Assembly (NCBI GenBank): GCA_018822665.1
Contig: JAHJJX010000009.1
Span: forward strand, 24,392 to 88,391
DNA length: 64,000 nucleotides
Direction: 5' to 3'
Source: a bacterium
GTDB lineage: Bacteria > Campylobacterota > Campylobacteria > Campylobacterales > Sulfurimonadaceae
Shown: piece after piece, positions 27,172 through 36,023 of the stretch
Numbering within the stretch: the first letter of the stretch is position 1
How the letters are laid out: each line of letters starts with the position of its first letter
The notes under the pieces: model-generated
Told to the model about the DNA's origin: nothing
What the model saw: only the letters and a program-made list of their open reading frames with translations
Database searches by the model: none
Position numbers and translations under genes: made by a program

Positions 27172-27570
27172 ATGATGGCAAATAAAGGATGGAATGAGTT
27201 TGAAATCGGAGCTATGCTTCGTACTTTTGACGGCAAGATAGATGATATTGCTGGAACTCGACAGGAAGACCGTGCATATTCAGAAAATAGCTCTTTTGTC
27301 GCAAGTGTTGCTGACTGGAGAATTGAAAAACCAATTTTTAGTAAAGATTTTTGTATAGATTGTCAATTTTGTTGGATTTATTGTCCGGATATGTCTATTA
27401 TTGCAAGAGATAAAAAAATGATTGGTGTAGATATGGATCACTGTAAGGGTTGCGGTATCTGTGTTGAGGTTTGTCCAACAAATCCAAAATCACTCTTAAT
27501 GTTCCCGGAGCAGGCAGATGAAGAAACAGAGCTAGCACAATGGCCTGCAAAAGATGAGGAGAAGAAATAA
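27172..27570 (+). CDS. porD: Pyruvate:acceptor oxidoreductase delta subunit (2x[4Fe-4S] ferredoxin)
   Basis: A 132-residue ferredoxin-like subunit carrying electrons from the catalytic thiamine site to the outside carrier. Two cysteine clusters are visible: CIDCQFCWIYCPD and CKGCGICVEVCPTNP. ATG codons lie at 27172 and 27175, and the second is better spaced from AAGGAG. The gene overlaps the next start by one base. Confidence 0.92.
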   Translation: MMANKGWNEFEIGAMLRTFDGKIDDIAGTRQEDRAYSENSSFVASVADWRIEKPIFSKDFCIDCQFCWIYCPDMSIIARDKKMIGVDMDHCKGCGICVEVCPTNPKSLLMFPEQADEETELAQWPAKDEEKK

Positions 27571-28793
27571 TGGCATTTGATAAAATGGAGTTAAGAGACA
27601 TAGAAGTATGGGATGGAAATTTTGCAGCTGCACAAGCTTTAAGGCAGTGTCAGATTGATGTTGTTGCTGCTTATCCTATTACTCCATCAACACCGATTGT
27701 TGAAGGTTATGCGAAATTCTTGGCAGATGGTTATATTGAAGGTGAATTCGTAATGGTTGAATCTGAGCATGCTGCAATGAGTGGCTGTATTGGTGCTGCT
27801 GCTGCGGGTGGACGTGTTGCAACTGCTACTTCTTCTCAGGGTTTTGCACTTATGGTTGAAACTCTTTATCAAGCTTCAGGTATGCGTTTGCCGATTGTAC
27901 TTAATGTTGTAAATCGTGCTTTAGCTGCTCCTCTTAATGTAAATGGCGATCATTCAGATATGTATCTTGGACGTGATAGCGGTTGGATTCAGTTTGATGC
28001 TTATTGCCCTCAAAATGCGTATGATTTAAATTTTATCGCTTTTAAAGTTTCTGAAGATCATGATGTAAGACTTCCGGCTATGGTTCATCAAGATGGTTTC
28101 ATGACTTCTCATACAGCCCAAGGTGTAAATACATTAACGGATGATGAGGCATATGGATTTGTCGGTGACTTTAAACCAATGAACGATATGCTAGATTTTG
28201 AACATCCTGTAACGCATGGTGTACAAACTGAAGAAGACTGGCATTTTGAGCATAAGGCGCGTCAACATAATGATTTAATGACTAAAGTTATGCCTAAAAT
28301 CCAAGCTGCATTTGATGATTTTGAAAAATTAAGCGGTCGTAAATATAATATAGTTGAAAGCTATGATATGGCTGATGCGGATGTTGCTGTTATCTGTATG
28401 GGTACTTCAGTTGAAACTGCTCGTGAGGTTGCTACTGAAATGAGAGCAAAAGGAATTAAGGCAGGCGTGGTTGGACTTCGTGTAATCCGTCCGTTCCCAT
28501 TCTTTCAAATTGCAGAAGCGCTGAAGGGTGTAAAAGCTATTGCTACACTTGACCGTTCATCACCAAATGGTGCTCCAGGCATGTTATTTAACGAAATTGC
28601 GGGCGCACTTTATAATACGGGAGACAGAGCACTACTTTCTGGTTATGTTTACGGTCTAGGCGGACGTGACTTAACTAAAGCACATTTAGTGTCTCTTTAC
28701 AATGAGCTTCAAGCAAATGTGGATGCTGGCAAAGTAACAACTCCATTACAACAGTTTATCGGTGTTCGTGGACCGAAACTATCATTTTTATAA
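27570..28793 (+). CDS. porA: Pyruvate:acceptor oxidoreductase alpha subunit
   Basis: A 407-residue subunit containing the thiamine-diphosphate pyrimidine-binding region: AAYPITPSTPIVEGYAKF near 35-52 and VESEHAAMSGCIGAAAAGGR near 66-85. It also has ATSSQGFALM, and the C-terminal transketolase-like part GLRVIRPFPFFQIAEALKG. Subunit order and length agree with H. pylori PorA. Confidence 0.93.
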   Translation: MAFDKMELRDIEVWDGNFAAAQALRQCQIDVVAAYPITPSTPIVEGYAKFLADGYIEGEFVMVESEHAAMSGCIGAAAAGGRVATATSSQGFALMVETLYQASGMRLPIVLNVVNRALAAPLNVNGDHSDMYLGRDSGWIQFDAYCPQNAYDLNFIAFKVSEDHDVRLPAMVHQDGFMTSHTAQGVNTLTDDEAYGFVGDFKPMNDMLDFEHPVTHGVQTEEDWHFEHKARQHNDLMTKVMPKIQAAFDDFEKLSGRKYNIVESYDMADADVAVICMGTSVETAREVATEMRAKGIKAGVVGLRVIRPFPFFQIAEALKGVKAIATLDRSSPNGAPGMLFNEIAGALYNTGDRALLSGYVYGLGGRDLTKAHLVSLYNELQANVDAGKVTTPLQQFIGVRGPKLSFL

Positions 28794-28803
28794 GGAGAAA
28801 ACT

Positions 28804-29760
28804 ATGAGTGAAATGAAAAAAATTAAAAACTTAAAAGAGTTTTCAACATCAGCTGACCGTTTTGAAGGCGCTAATCTTTTATGTCCGGGTTGTGCTCACT
28901 CAATTATTGTTCGTGAAGTATTAAATGCTACGAATGATGATTTAGTTCTTTCAGCTTCAACTGGTTGTTTGGAAGTATGTACAGCTGTTTATCCTTATAC
29001 TTCATGGGATGCTTCTTGGATTCATATCGGATTTGAGAATGGTTCAACCGCAGTAGCAGGTGCTGAGGCTATGTATAACGCACTTAGAAATAAAGGTCGC
29101 CTCAAGCAGCCTGACCGCAATCCTAAATTTATTTCTTTTGCAGGTGATGGTGCATCTTACGATATTGGTTTTCAGTGGATTTCAGGTTGTATGGAGCGTG
29201 GTCATAATATGATGCATGTTGTTCTTGACAATGAAGTATACGCAAATACTGGTGGTCAAAGATCATCTTCTACTCCAATCGGTTCAAGCTCAACAACAGC
29301 TCCAGCCGGTCGTGTGAGTTATGGTGAGAAAAAAAATAAAAAAGACATGGTGTCTATAATGGCTTCTCATGGTATTCCTTATTCAGCGCAAGTTGCTCCA
29401 AATAAATGGAAAGACATGGTTAAGAAAATACAACATGGTTTTTCAGTAGATGGGCCTGTATTTATTAATGCTGTTTCACCTTGTACGACTGAGTGGAAGT
29501 TTGACCCTAAAGATACAATGATGTTATCAGACCTCTCTACAGATTCTTTGGTATTCCCACTTTATGAAATCATTGACGGACATGAGTTAAACATTACTTA
29601 TAGACCTAAAAATGTTGTTCCTGTAGAAGAATATTTAGCTGCTCAAGGCCGTTTTAAGCACCTGTTTAAAGATCAGTATAAATATTTGATAAAAGAATGG
29701 CAAGAAAGAGTAGACGCGAAATGGGCTTACTTGAACCGCCGTGAAGAAGCGAGAGTTTAA
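28804..29760 (+). CDS. porB: Pyruvate:acceptor oxidoreductase beta subunit
   Basis: A 318-residue subunit that binds thiamine diphosphate and one [4Fe-4S] cluster: LLCPGCAHSI, the catalytic-face ASTGCLEVCT, FAGDGASYDIGFQWISG with the GDG...metal-binding pattern, and LDNEVYANTGGQRSSSTP. I start at the ATG at 28804 with AAGGAG upstream, since the longer frame from 28762 lies within porA. It ends the por operon. Confidence 0.94.
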   Translation: MSEMKKIKNLKEFSTSADRFEGANLLCPGCAHSIIVREVLNATNDDLVLSASTGCLEVCTAVYPYTSWDASWIHIGFENGSTAVAGAEAMYNALRNKGRLKQPDRNPKFISFAGDGASYDIGFQWISGCMERGHNMMHVVLDNEVYANTGGQRSSSTPIGSSSTTAPAGRVSYGEKKNKKDMVSIMASHGIPYSAQVAPNKWKDMVKKIQHGFSVDGPVFINAVSPCTTEWKFDPKDTMMLSDLSTDSLVFPLYEIIDGHELNITYRPKNVVPVEEYLAAQGRFKHLFKDQYKYLIKEWQERVDAKWAYLNRREEARV

Positions 29761-29787
29761 AAGATTCTAGCTTTACCGCGTCTTGCA

Positions 29788-29837
29788 CTGAACTTAAGTC
29801 ACGGCATACTATGAGTATAGCCTTAGACTGAGTTCAG
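29788..29837 (+). other. 50-nt imperfect hairpin in the porB-luxS gap
   Basis: CTGAAC/GTTCAG, AGTC/GACT, GGC/GCC and ATACT/AGTAT pair in order around an ATG triloop, giving about 18 base pairs with small internal loops. It is far larger than needed for termination and could be an attenuator, small RNA or repeated intergenic element. It lies 27 bases after porB. Confidence 0.45.
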
Positions 29838-29854
29838 CACAATCTACACCAACT

Positions 29855-29875
29855 CTAAAACTTTTGAAGTTTTAG
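29855..29875 (+). terminator. Terminator-like hairpin before luxS
   Basis: CTAAAACTT (29855-29863) and AAGTTTTAG (29867-29875) pair perfectly around TTG. A T-rich stretch follows. It probably ends por transcription, together with the larger hairpin just upstream. Confidence 0.55.
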
Positions 29876-30010
29876 TAGATTTCTGATTTTCTCTTTCTTG
29901 AATCAAAATAGTTTCCACATGCCAAGATGATTTTTTCATTTAATCTTTCAGCTTCAACATTTTTACAATTTAAAACGCTAAAATACTTTAATTATTAAAA
30001 GGATTTCCAC

Positions 30011-30517
30011 ATGCCATTATTAGACAGTTTTACAGTTGACCATACCATCATGCCGGCACCTGCTGTTCGTCGTGCAAAAAGTATGAAAACACCAAAAGGT
30101 GATAATATTACTGTTTTTGATTTAAGATTTGTTAGGCCCAATGAAGAGATTTTATCTGAAAAGGGAATACATACTTTAGAGCATCTATTTGCCGGATTTA
30201 TGAGGAAGCATTTGAACTCAAAAACTACGGAAATTATAGATATCTCACCTATGGGTTGCAGAACAGGATTTTATATGAGCGTTGTTGGGACACCAAGTGA
30301 AGAAGTTGTTGCGCAGGCATGGGAGGATTCTATGCAAGACGTACTGAATGTTAAAGAGCAAAATGATATACCTGAGTTAAATATATATCAATGCGGAACA
30401 TATAAAATGCATTCACTCGATGAAGCAAAAGAAATAGCTTCTACGGTTCTTCGCCGTGATATCGATATTATGGATAATGACGCGTTAAAACTTGATTTGA
30501 AAAAAGTGGGTGCATAG
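30011..30517 (+). CDS. luxS: S-ribosylhomocysteine lyase (LuxS)
   Basis: Cleaves S-ribosylhomocysteine to homocysteine and DPD, the precursor of AI-2, within the activated methyl cycle. The 168-residue protein has the metal-binding HTLEHLFAG with histidines at about 54 and 58, [11 protein letters not shown] with the active-site cysteine near 83, and [11 protein letters not shown] with the metal cysteine near 128. The start codon lies inside a TCCACATGCC word; AAAGGA is 8-13 bases upstream. It is followed by small genes whose starts overlap its stop, so AI-2 production and these genes are cotranscribed. Confidence 0.95.
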   Translation: MPLLDSFTVDHTIMPAPAVRRAKSMKTPKGDNITVFDLRFVRPNEEILSEKGIHTLEHLFAGFMRKHLNSKTTEIIDISPMGCRTGFYMSVVGTPSEEVVAQAWEDSMQDVLNVKEQNDIPELNIYQCGTYKMHSLDEAKEIASTVLRRDIDIMDNDALKLDLKKVGA

Positions 30518-30819
30518 TGTATTTATTAGTACCGATGGATTGTGAGGATATTCAAGAAGCCAAGTTGACAAAAGTGTATGATGCGAAAGTATGGGCTCAG
30601 ATTTTTATAGAAGAGGGCAAGATTGTTGAGATTTTACATAATGAACACTATAACGGTTTTGATAAATACTCTGAAGCAGTTGTTTTAATGGACGATGCAG
30701 AAAATCCTATGCCTTTTATAGAAATGAGCATGATGCCTCTCGTTGCGCATACACAAAGAAACATTGATGATATAGTAGAAGCTTATCTCTTTAGAGAGCT
30801 TCACGATATGGCATATTAA
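30517..30819 (+). CDS. Small conserved protein, NifX/NifB-domain-like
   Basis: A 100-residue protein of a type common in Campylobacterota: YLLVPMDCEDIQEAKLTKV at the start and PMPFIEMSMMPLVAHTQRN followed by DDIVEAYLFRELHDM at the end. The beginning resembles the iron-molybdenum-cofactor-binding (NifX) fold. GTG starts at 30517, sharing its G with the luxS TAG stop. Its function is unknown; no nitrogenase genes are nearby. Confidence 0.55.
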   Translation: MYLLVPMDCEDIQEAKLTKVYDAKVWAQIFIEEGKIVEILHNEHYNGFDKYSEAVVLMDDAENPMPFIEMSMMPLVAHTQRNIDDIVEAYLFRELHDMAY

Positions 30820-30829
30820 GAGTAGATTT

Positions 30830-31321
30830 ATGGAGTTAAAACAATTTTTACAGCTTTTTAATCCATTGCCGGGAAATAGGTATTTGCAAGTCACTACATC
30901 TATCGATGAAACAACAAAAGCGCTTTACGATCTATTGGAAAATAAAGACGGTGAGCTTAGAATAGCCTACTATGCAGATGAAGAATTAGATATCAGCGAA
31001 CAGTTTCCACATGCCAAGATACAGTATGTGAAAAATTTTATTCATCCCTTTCGTGCTATGCCCCGTGACCATGACATGGTAATTATTAAAGACCTTTTTT
31101 CTTTGCACCATAACCCCGAGATACTATTAAAAACGGCATATACAACGCTCGCAAATACTGCCGAAATAATTATTATGGAAAAAAAGGGAACAATGAATGT
31201 CGAGGCTATCAAAGAGTTACTGGAAAAGCTTGAATATCGCGTAGGAAACTATATAGATGTATTGCCTGAATATGATTTAGTTATTGCTAAAAAAATGCAC
31301 ATGTGGGGTAATGGGTTATAG
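30830..31321 (+). CDS. Conserved hypothetical protein upstream of the tRNA methyltransferase
   Basis: A 163-residue protein that I do not recognise. Its pattern of alternating strands and helices, with LRIAYYADEELDISEQFP, then MVIIKDLFSLHHNPEILLKT and AEIIIMEKKGTMN, recalls a methyltransferase-like Rossmann half without a clear SAM loop. It overlaps the next GTG start by one base, so it may act with the MnmC-type enzyme. One uptake-like word lies inside and encodes PHA. Confidence 0.45.
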   Translation: MELKQFLQLFNPLPGNRYLQVTTSIDETTKALYDLLENKDGELRIAYYADEELDISEQFPHAKIQYVKNFIHPFRAMPRDHDMVIIKDLFSLHHNPEILLKTAYTTLANTAEIIIMEKKGTMNVEAIKELLEKLEYRVGNYIDVLPEYDLVIAKKMHMWGNGL

Positions 31322-32067
31322 TGTTTGATGATGCGTTGCACACAATGACTTTGAGTGAAGACGGGAGTTACACCGCCTACTCAAAAGAGTATAATGAACA
31401 TTACCACTCTACAAAAGACGGAGCTCTTCATGAATCGCTTGTGAAGCATGTTGTTCCTGCATTTAAAATCAAGCAAATACAAGATGAGGTTAATATCTTA
31501 GATATATGTTTTGGTTTGGGTTTTAATACTTTGGCTACTTTATATTTTCACAAAAAAAATAATTTTAATTCAAAACTCAATATTTATTCCCCGGAACTTG
31601 ACGCTTCGCTTGTTAAATCTTTGAAAAATTTTACATATCCAAAAGAATTTGATGCACTTGAACATATCATTTTAGAGTTGGCAGAAAATGGAGTTTACGA
31701 CGATGATTTGTGGCATGTGGAAATCTTTTTGGGTGATGCAAGAGAGTACATTAAAAAGTTTGAAAATAAGTTTGACATAGTTTATCAAGATGCTTTTTCA
31801 CCCTCTTCAAATCCAATGTTATGGACCAAAGAGTATTTTGCAGATATAAAAAAAGCCGCCAAAAAAGATGCAATTTTAACAACATATTCAATATCTCTCT
31901 CAACAAGGCTTGCTTTGCATGAAAACAGTTTTAACATCTATTTAAACAGCGGGGAGAACTTTAGAAGCTCTACGGTTGCTTCTTTTGAAATATTGCCGGA
32001 ATTTGAGAAAGTAGATATGCTTCACAAAATCTCATGCAATCCACATGCCAAGCCTTTGCGGGATTAG
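31321..32067 (+). CDS. MnmC N-domain (MnmD)-type tRNA methyltransferase
   Basis: A SAM-dependent methyltransferase predicted to finish 5-methylaminomethyl-2-thiouridine at tRNA wobble position 34. The 248-residue protein has the SAM loop LDICFGLGFNTLATLYF near 60-76, and the family's DIVYQDAFSPSSNPMLWTKEYF, with the DAFSP motif, near 160-179. Only the MnmC N-terminal (DUF752) part is present, without the FAD oxidase. This fits stand-alone MnmD enzymes. mnmG, which acts earlier on the same nucleotide, lies only 2 kb away. GTG start. Confidence 0.75.
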   Translation: MFDDALHTMTLSEDGSYTAYSKEYNEHYHSTKDGALHESLVKHVVPAFKIKQIQDEVNILDICFGLGFNTLATLYFHKKNNFNSKLNIYSPELDASLVKSLKNFTYPKEFDALEHIILELAENGVYDDDLWHVEIFLGDAREYIKKFENKFDIVYQDAFSPSSNPMLWTKEYFADIKKAAKKDAILTTYSISLSTRLALHENSFNIYLNSGENFRSSTVASFEILPEFEKVDMLHKISCNPHAKPLRD

Positions 32068-32357
32068 GTTCTGAATTCTTTTTCATTTTTCATAAGCCAT
32101 ATAAACACATCTGCAACTGCTTGATAAAGTTTATGCGGTATTTCATGCTCTATTTCTAAATCTATGAGTGAGTTTACCAATTGTTCATTTGCAAATATGG
32201 GAACATTAAATTCATTTGCTTTTTGCAGAATTTTTTTTGCCAATTCGCCTTTGCCAGATGCTACAACTTTTGGAGCACCGGTTTTTTCTTTGTCATATTG
32301 CAGAGCAACGGCTTTGCTCTGAGAGGTAAGAGTGTTTTTTTGTTTTACATCCGGCAT
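32064..32357 (-). CDS. FlhB C-terminal paralogue (FlhX-like)
   Basis: A 97-residue protein resembling the cytoplasmic C-terminal domain of FlhB/YscU export-switch proteins without the membrane domain. It shows GAPKVVASGKGELAKKILQ followed by ANEFNVPIFANEQLVNSLIDL and IPHKLYQAVADVFIWL. The NPTH autocleavage site is replaced by the GAPKVVASG region, as in the FlhX paralogue of Helicobacter. It overlaps the end of the methyltransferase gene by four bases in convergent orientation. Its start codon lies inside a TCCACATGCC word. Confidence 0.75.
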   Translation of the reverse strand: MPDVKQKNTLTSQSKAVALQYDKEKTGAPKVVASGKGELAKKILQKANEFNVPIFANEQLVNSLIDLEIEHEIPHKLYQAVADVFIWLMKNEKEFRT

Positions 32358-32365
32358 GTGGAAAT

Positions 32366-32977
32366 CTAGTATCTCGCAGAAATGGAATCAATGTCATCCC
32401 ATGAGAGCGCATTTTTTTGGTGAGAAATAATATGTGAAACATATCTTGCGAACATGTCCGTTTCAACATTCACTTTTGAACCTTTACGATAGTTTTTAAA
32501 AAGAGTTTCTTTCATTGTGTGAGGAATAATAGTCAATCTAAAACTATTTGTGCGCACATCATTTACAGTCAAGCTAACTCCGTCTATGGTAATCGAACCC
32601 TTTGGAACGATGTAGGGAATAAACTTAGCATCAACTTCTATAAAAACATCAAAAGAGTTGCCATTGTTTTTAATCTCTTTGATGGTGCCGATAGCGTCCA
32701 CATGCCCTTGAACAACATGACCCTCAAATCTGTCTCCCATCATCATAGCCGGTTCAATATGCACCTCATTTTTATAGTTTTCTATAGCAAGGAGTTTTTG
32801 GCTCTCCGGCGAGAGTTCAACGCTAAATCCATTTCCAGATACTTTAATAACAGTTAAGCAAGCACCGTTTATTGCAATGGAATCGCCAAGTTTTGCCTTA
32901 TGTTTCGCACGAATCGTAAGCGTACTTCCTGAGAAGCTTTGAACGTTTGCGATTTCCCTTATGAGTCCTGTAAACAT
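32366..32977 (-). CDS. ribE: Riboflavin synthase, alpha chain
   Basis: Makes riboflavin from two molecules of 6,7-dimethyl-8-ribityllumazine. The 203-residue protein starts MFTGLIREIANVQSF and shows the two lumazine-binding repeats: GDSIAINGACLTV...VELSPES near 32-55 and its counterpart GSITIDGVSLTVNDV near 131-145, plus GHVVQGHVDAIG. It is the second gene of a minus-strand run with the Sel1 gene upstream. One TCCACATGCC word falls in the GHVDAIG part. Confidence 0.93.
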   Translation of the reverse strand: MFTGLIREIANVQSFSGSTLTIRAKHKAKLGDSIAINGACLTVIKVSGNGFSVELSPESQKLLAIENYKNEVHIEPAMMMGDRFEGHVVQGHVDAIGTIKEIKNNGNSFDVFIEVDAKFIPYIVPKGSITIDGVSLTVNDVRTNSFRLTIIPHTMKETLFKNYRKGSKVNVETDMFARYVSHIISHQKNALSWDDIDSISARY

Positions 32978-32989
32978 TATGCCCTTCTC

Positions 32990-33676
32990 CTAAAAAACAA
33001 TTTTGCCATCTTCTTGCAATCCTTTAATAATTGCTTTTGCTTTTTCATGCCCTTTGTAAGCTGCTTTTCTGCATAAATCGAGCGCTTTGTCATGGTCCGC
33101 CTCACAGCCTATTCCCTGGTCGTAAAGTTGACCAAGATTGTAAAGTCCCTCGGCAAGGCCTCCGTCTGCTGCACGTGAGAAACAGATAAAACATCGCGCA
33201 TCATCCACGTTTACTCCATGCCCCTCTTTGTAAAGAACACCAAGATTATTGAAACACTCCAAGTGACCTCTTTTGGCTCCCTCTTCATACCAAAAGGCTG
33301 CCTCAGAGTAGTTTTGAAGACAGCCTAGGCCGCGTTCTAGCATAAGCGCAACCTCATACATAGCAGGCGGAACTTCTCTGAGTGCTGCTTCCATAAAAAG
33401 ATGATGGGCTTCAAATTGGTCATGGGCAACTCCGCCCAATCCATTTGCATAAAGAATTGCTAAGTTAAAAAGGGCATAAGGTTGTTTTGTTTGACTTGCT
33501 TTTGTATATAATTCAAGCGCCCTCGCTTCATCTTTTTCGCAGCCTTGAGCATTCTGGTACATGAAGGCAAGCGATGTTTGGGCATCTGCATCTTCCATGT
33601 CTGAGAGTTGTATATACAGCCCTAGTGCAGTTTGAAAATCTCCTGCATTATAGGCCTTATGTGCTTTTTTTATCAT
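32990..33676 (-). CDS. Sel1-repeat (SLR) protein
   Basis: A 228-residue protein made of about six Sel1-like repeats of 36 residues, seen in AQTSLAFMYQNAQGCEKDEAR, ALFNLAILYANGLGGVAHDQ, and CFNNLGVLYKEGHGVNVDDA. Paired cysteines recur at repeat ends, as in Helicobacter Hcp proteins, but there is no signal peptide, so it is probably cytoplasmic. Its role is likely protein-protein contact. It overlaps the upstream hypothetical gene by four bases. Confidence 0.8.
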   Translation of the reverse strand: MIKKAHKAYNAGDFQTALGLYIQLSDMEDADAQTSLAFMYQNAQGCEKDEARALELYTKASQTKQPYALFNLAILYANGLGGVAHDQFEAHHLFMEAALREVPPAMYEVALMLERGLGCLQNYSEAAFWYEEGAKRGHLECFNNLGVLYKEGHGVNVDDARCFICFSRAADGGLAEGLYNLGQLYDQGIGCEADHDKALDLCRKAAYKGHEKAKAIIKGLQEDGKIVF

Positions 33677-34047
33677 TGTGTTTCATTTTCCGTTCTTATG
33701 GGTTGTCTAAATGTCGTTTTGTTGGATTTCCTCGCAGCTTTGGCTTTTCTTATTTTTTCGAGCAAAGCTTCTTTTACGCTCAGGTGATTCTCTCTCACCT
33801 GATATTCATCCGTTCCGTCCACATCTTCATCATATTCCAAAACCTCCGGAACATAAGCTTTTAAATCTTCTTTTGTATATTCTTTGGCCGTAATTTGTAT
33901 TTGAGCATCAAGGCTTTCTTTCTTCTTTGTTTTTGTTCTCTTCGTTTTGTGTAAAATTTTTGAATCTTCTTTTACGTCATACTCTAAAATCTCAGGCTTA
34001 TATTCTTTAAATAGCTCTTTTGCTGAAATTTTTTTATCTTCGGGCAT
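33673..34047 (-). CDS. Charged hypothetical protein with an internal repeat
   Basis: A 124-residue, highly charged protein that I do not recognise. The segment FKEYKPEILEYDV near 13-25 is repeated as LKAYVPEVLEYDE near 61-73, each preceded by a sequence like AKELFK/TKEDLK. The C-terminus is basic. It overlaps the Sel1 gene (ATGA) and starts divergently from mnmG across an 80-bp region. Confidence 0.5.
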   Translation of the reverse strand: MPEDKKISAKELFKEYKPEILEYDVKEDSKILHKTKRTKTKKKESLDAQIQITAKEYTKEDLKAYVPEVLEYDEDVDGTDEYQVRENHLSVKEALLEKIRKAKAARKSNKTTFRQPIRTENETQ

Positions 34048-34142
34048 CTTAAAAACCTTTGGTTAATTTTATATATTTTATGCAAACTATACTTAAAAAT
34101 GATAAAATCCGCTTTAAATAAAAGTGTAACATGGGAAATGTA

Positions 34143-36023
34143 ATGAATTATGATGTAATCGTTGTCGGTGGCGGTCATGCAGGGGTAGAAGCCGCATTGT
34201 CCTCTGCAAGAATGGGCAGTAAAACTTTAATGATATCTATGCTTGCAGAGAATGTTGGCGCTACGAGTTGTAACCCTGCTGTGGGCGGTTTGGCAAAAGG
34301 GCATTTGGTACGCGAACTTGACGCTTTAGGCGGAGAGATGGGTCTTATCACCGATGAAGCAGGGATACAGTTTCGTATATTAAACCACACAAAAGGACCG
34401 GCTGTTAGGGGTTCAAGAGCTCAAATAGATATGGATAAATACCGTATCATAGCCAGAAACACAATCCTTAGCACTCCAAATCTAGATTTAGTTCAAGAGA
34501 TGGTGGATTCACTTATCGTTGAAGATAATATTGTCAAGGGTGTAAAAACCAACCTCTTAAATGTGTACGGAGCAACCTGTGTGATTATTACAACCGGAAC
34601 ATTTTTAAAGGGTGTTATCCATATAGGCGAGATTAAGCAAGAGGGCGGCCGTTTTGGAGAACAGAGCAGTATCGGTCTTAGTAACTCTTTGGCGGCATGT
34701 GGACTTGAAATGGGAAGACTCAAAACGGGTACGTGCGCTAGAATTGACAGTTCTTCGATAGATTTTTCTCTCATGGAGGAACAAGCCGGAGATGTGCTTC
34801 CAAACCCTTTTAGCTTTAGAACAGACAAAGAAAAATTTGCCAAAACAAAAAAACAGCTGCCATGTTTTATTGCTTACACAAACGAAAATACGCATGACAT
34901 TATTGAGGGTAACTTTTACAGAGCGCCACTTTTTACGGGTCAAATAGAAGGAACCGGACCGAGATATTGTCCAAGTATAGAAGATAAAATAAACCGTTTT
35001 CGTGACAAAGACAGACATCATCTTTTTATAGAACCACAAACGATGGAGAACACGGAATGCTATATAAACGGTATGAGCACTTCCCTCCCGCCTGATGTTC
35101 AACAGCAGATGATTCATTCTGTCAAAGGTCTGGAAAATGCAAAAATTGTTCGTTACGGGTATGCAATCGAGTATGATTTTGTGGACCCAAGAGAGTTAAA
35201 ACACTCTCTTGAGACTAAAAAAATCAAACATCTTTTTTTAGCCGGACAGATAAACGGAACAACGGGTTATGAAGAAGCGGCAGCACAAGGTTTGATGGCA
35301 GGTATAAACGCCTCTCTTCTTATTCAAGCAAAAGAACCTCTTGTTTTAAGACGTGATGAAGCGTACATAGGTGTTTTAATAGATGACTTGGTAACAAAAG
35401 GAACAAAAGAACCCTACCGTATGTTCACCTCACGTGCAGAGTACAGACTTCTTTTACGCGAAGAATCGGCAGATACAAGGTTGAGCCATTATGGGCATGC
35501 ACTCGGGCTTATAAGTGATGAGGTACATAAAAAAGTTCAACAAAAAGATATTCAGATAAAAGAAGGTGCAAAACTTCTTGAAGATACAAAGTTTACCCCA
35601 AACAAAGAGTTTATAGCATTTTTAGATGCAATGGAAGAGTTGCCAATAAAAGATATTTCTACGGCGCAGCAATTGATTGCACGAAAAACTTTTGATGTTA
35701 AGAAAATGCTAAAGTTGATTCCTGAGTTAGGCAAATATGATTCTTATATACAAGAAGAGATTTTAGTAGAGGGAAAATACGCCCGCTACATTGACAAACA
35801 ATCAGAAGAAATAGAGAGAATGAAGAAATATCTTAAAGTTGAAATTCCTGCAGATTTTGATTTTAAAATAGTGAGCGGATTGTCTAAAGAGATAATTGAA
35901 AAACTAGAAAAATTTAATCCTCCTACCCTGCAGGCAGCTTCACAAATCAGCGGAATTACTCCAGCCGCAATTGAGATAATGCACATCTATATAAGAATGG
36001 CTGTCAAAAACAAGAAAGTTTGA
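34143..36023 (+). CDS. mnmG: tRNA uridine-5-carboxymethylaminomethyl modification enzyme MnmG (GidA)
   Basis: FAD enzyme that with MnmE installs the carboxymethylaminomethyl or aminomethyl group at wobble uridine. The 626-residue protein starts [20 protein letters not shown] with the dinucleotide-binding GGGHAGVEA, has [21 protein letters not shown], and the C-terminal [20 protein letters not shown] that contains the family signature. I chose the ATG at 34143; the in-frame ATG at 34131 is too close to the divergent promoter region. A TAAAAT box lies around 34103. Confidence 0.95.
   Translation: MNYDVIVVGGGHAGVEAALSSARMGSKTLMISMLAENVGATSCNPAVGGLAKGHLVRELDALGGEMGLITDEAGIQFRILNHTKGPAVRGSRAQIDMDKYRIIARNTILSTPNLDLVQEMVDSLIVEDNIVKGVKTNLLNVYGATCVIITTGTFLKGVIHIGEIKQEGGRFGEQSSIGLSNSLAACGLEMGRLKTGTCARIDSSSIDFSLMEEQAGDVLPNPFSFRTDKEKFAKTKKQLPCFIAYTNENTHDIIEGNFYRAPLFTGQIEGTGPRYCPSIEDKINRFRDKDRHHLFIEPQTMENTECYINGMSTSLPPDVQQQMIHSVKGLENAKIVRYGYAIEYDFVDPRELKHSLETKKIKHLFLAGQINGTTGYEEAAAQGLMAGINASLLIQAKEPLVLRRDEAYIGVLIDDLVTKGTKEPYRMFTSRAEYRLLLREESADTRLSHYGHALGLISDEVHKKVQQKDIQIKEGAKLLEDTKFTPNKEFIAFLDAMEELPIKDISTAQQLIARKTFDVKKMLKLIPELGKYDSYIQEEILVEGKYARYIDKQSEEIERMKKYLKVEIPADFDFKIVSGLSKEIIEKLEKFNPPTLQAASQISGITPAAIEIMHIYIRMAVKNKKV
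34693..34703 (-). repeat. TCCACATGCC word in mnmG
   Basis: GGCATGTGGA with core at 34694-34702, encoding ACG in the conserved [15 protein letters not shown] region. Confidence 0.8.

Larger units (their letters stand above)
29924..32707. repeat. Seven copies of the TCCACATGCC word around luxS to ribE
   Basis: Cores lie at 29925-29933 (plus, intergenic), 30007-30015 (plus, spans the luxS start codon), 31007-31015 (plus), 31712-31720 (minus), 32041-32049 (plus), 32353-32361 (minus, spans the start codon of the FlhB-like gene) and 32698-32706 (plus strand, inside minus-strand ribE). The intergenic copy at 29925 is free of coding constraint yet extends the match to TTTCCACATGCCAAGA, the same 16 bases as the copy at 31007. 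Confidence 0.85.

Noticed and set aside
26607..29760. 2-oxoglutarate:acceptor oxidoreductase (oorDABC)
   Set aside because: Gene order gamma-delta-alpha-beta and subunit sizes fit porCDAB; oor operons in this phylum start with the delta subunit and end with gamma.
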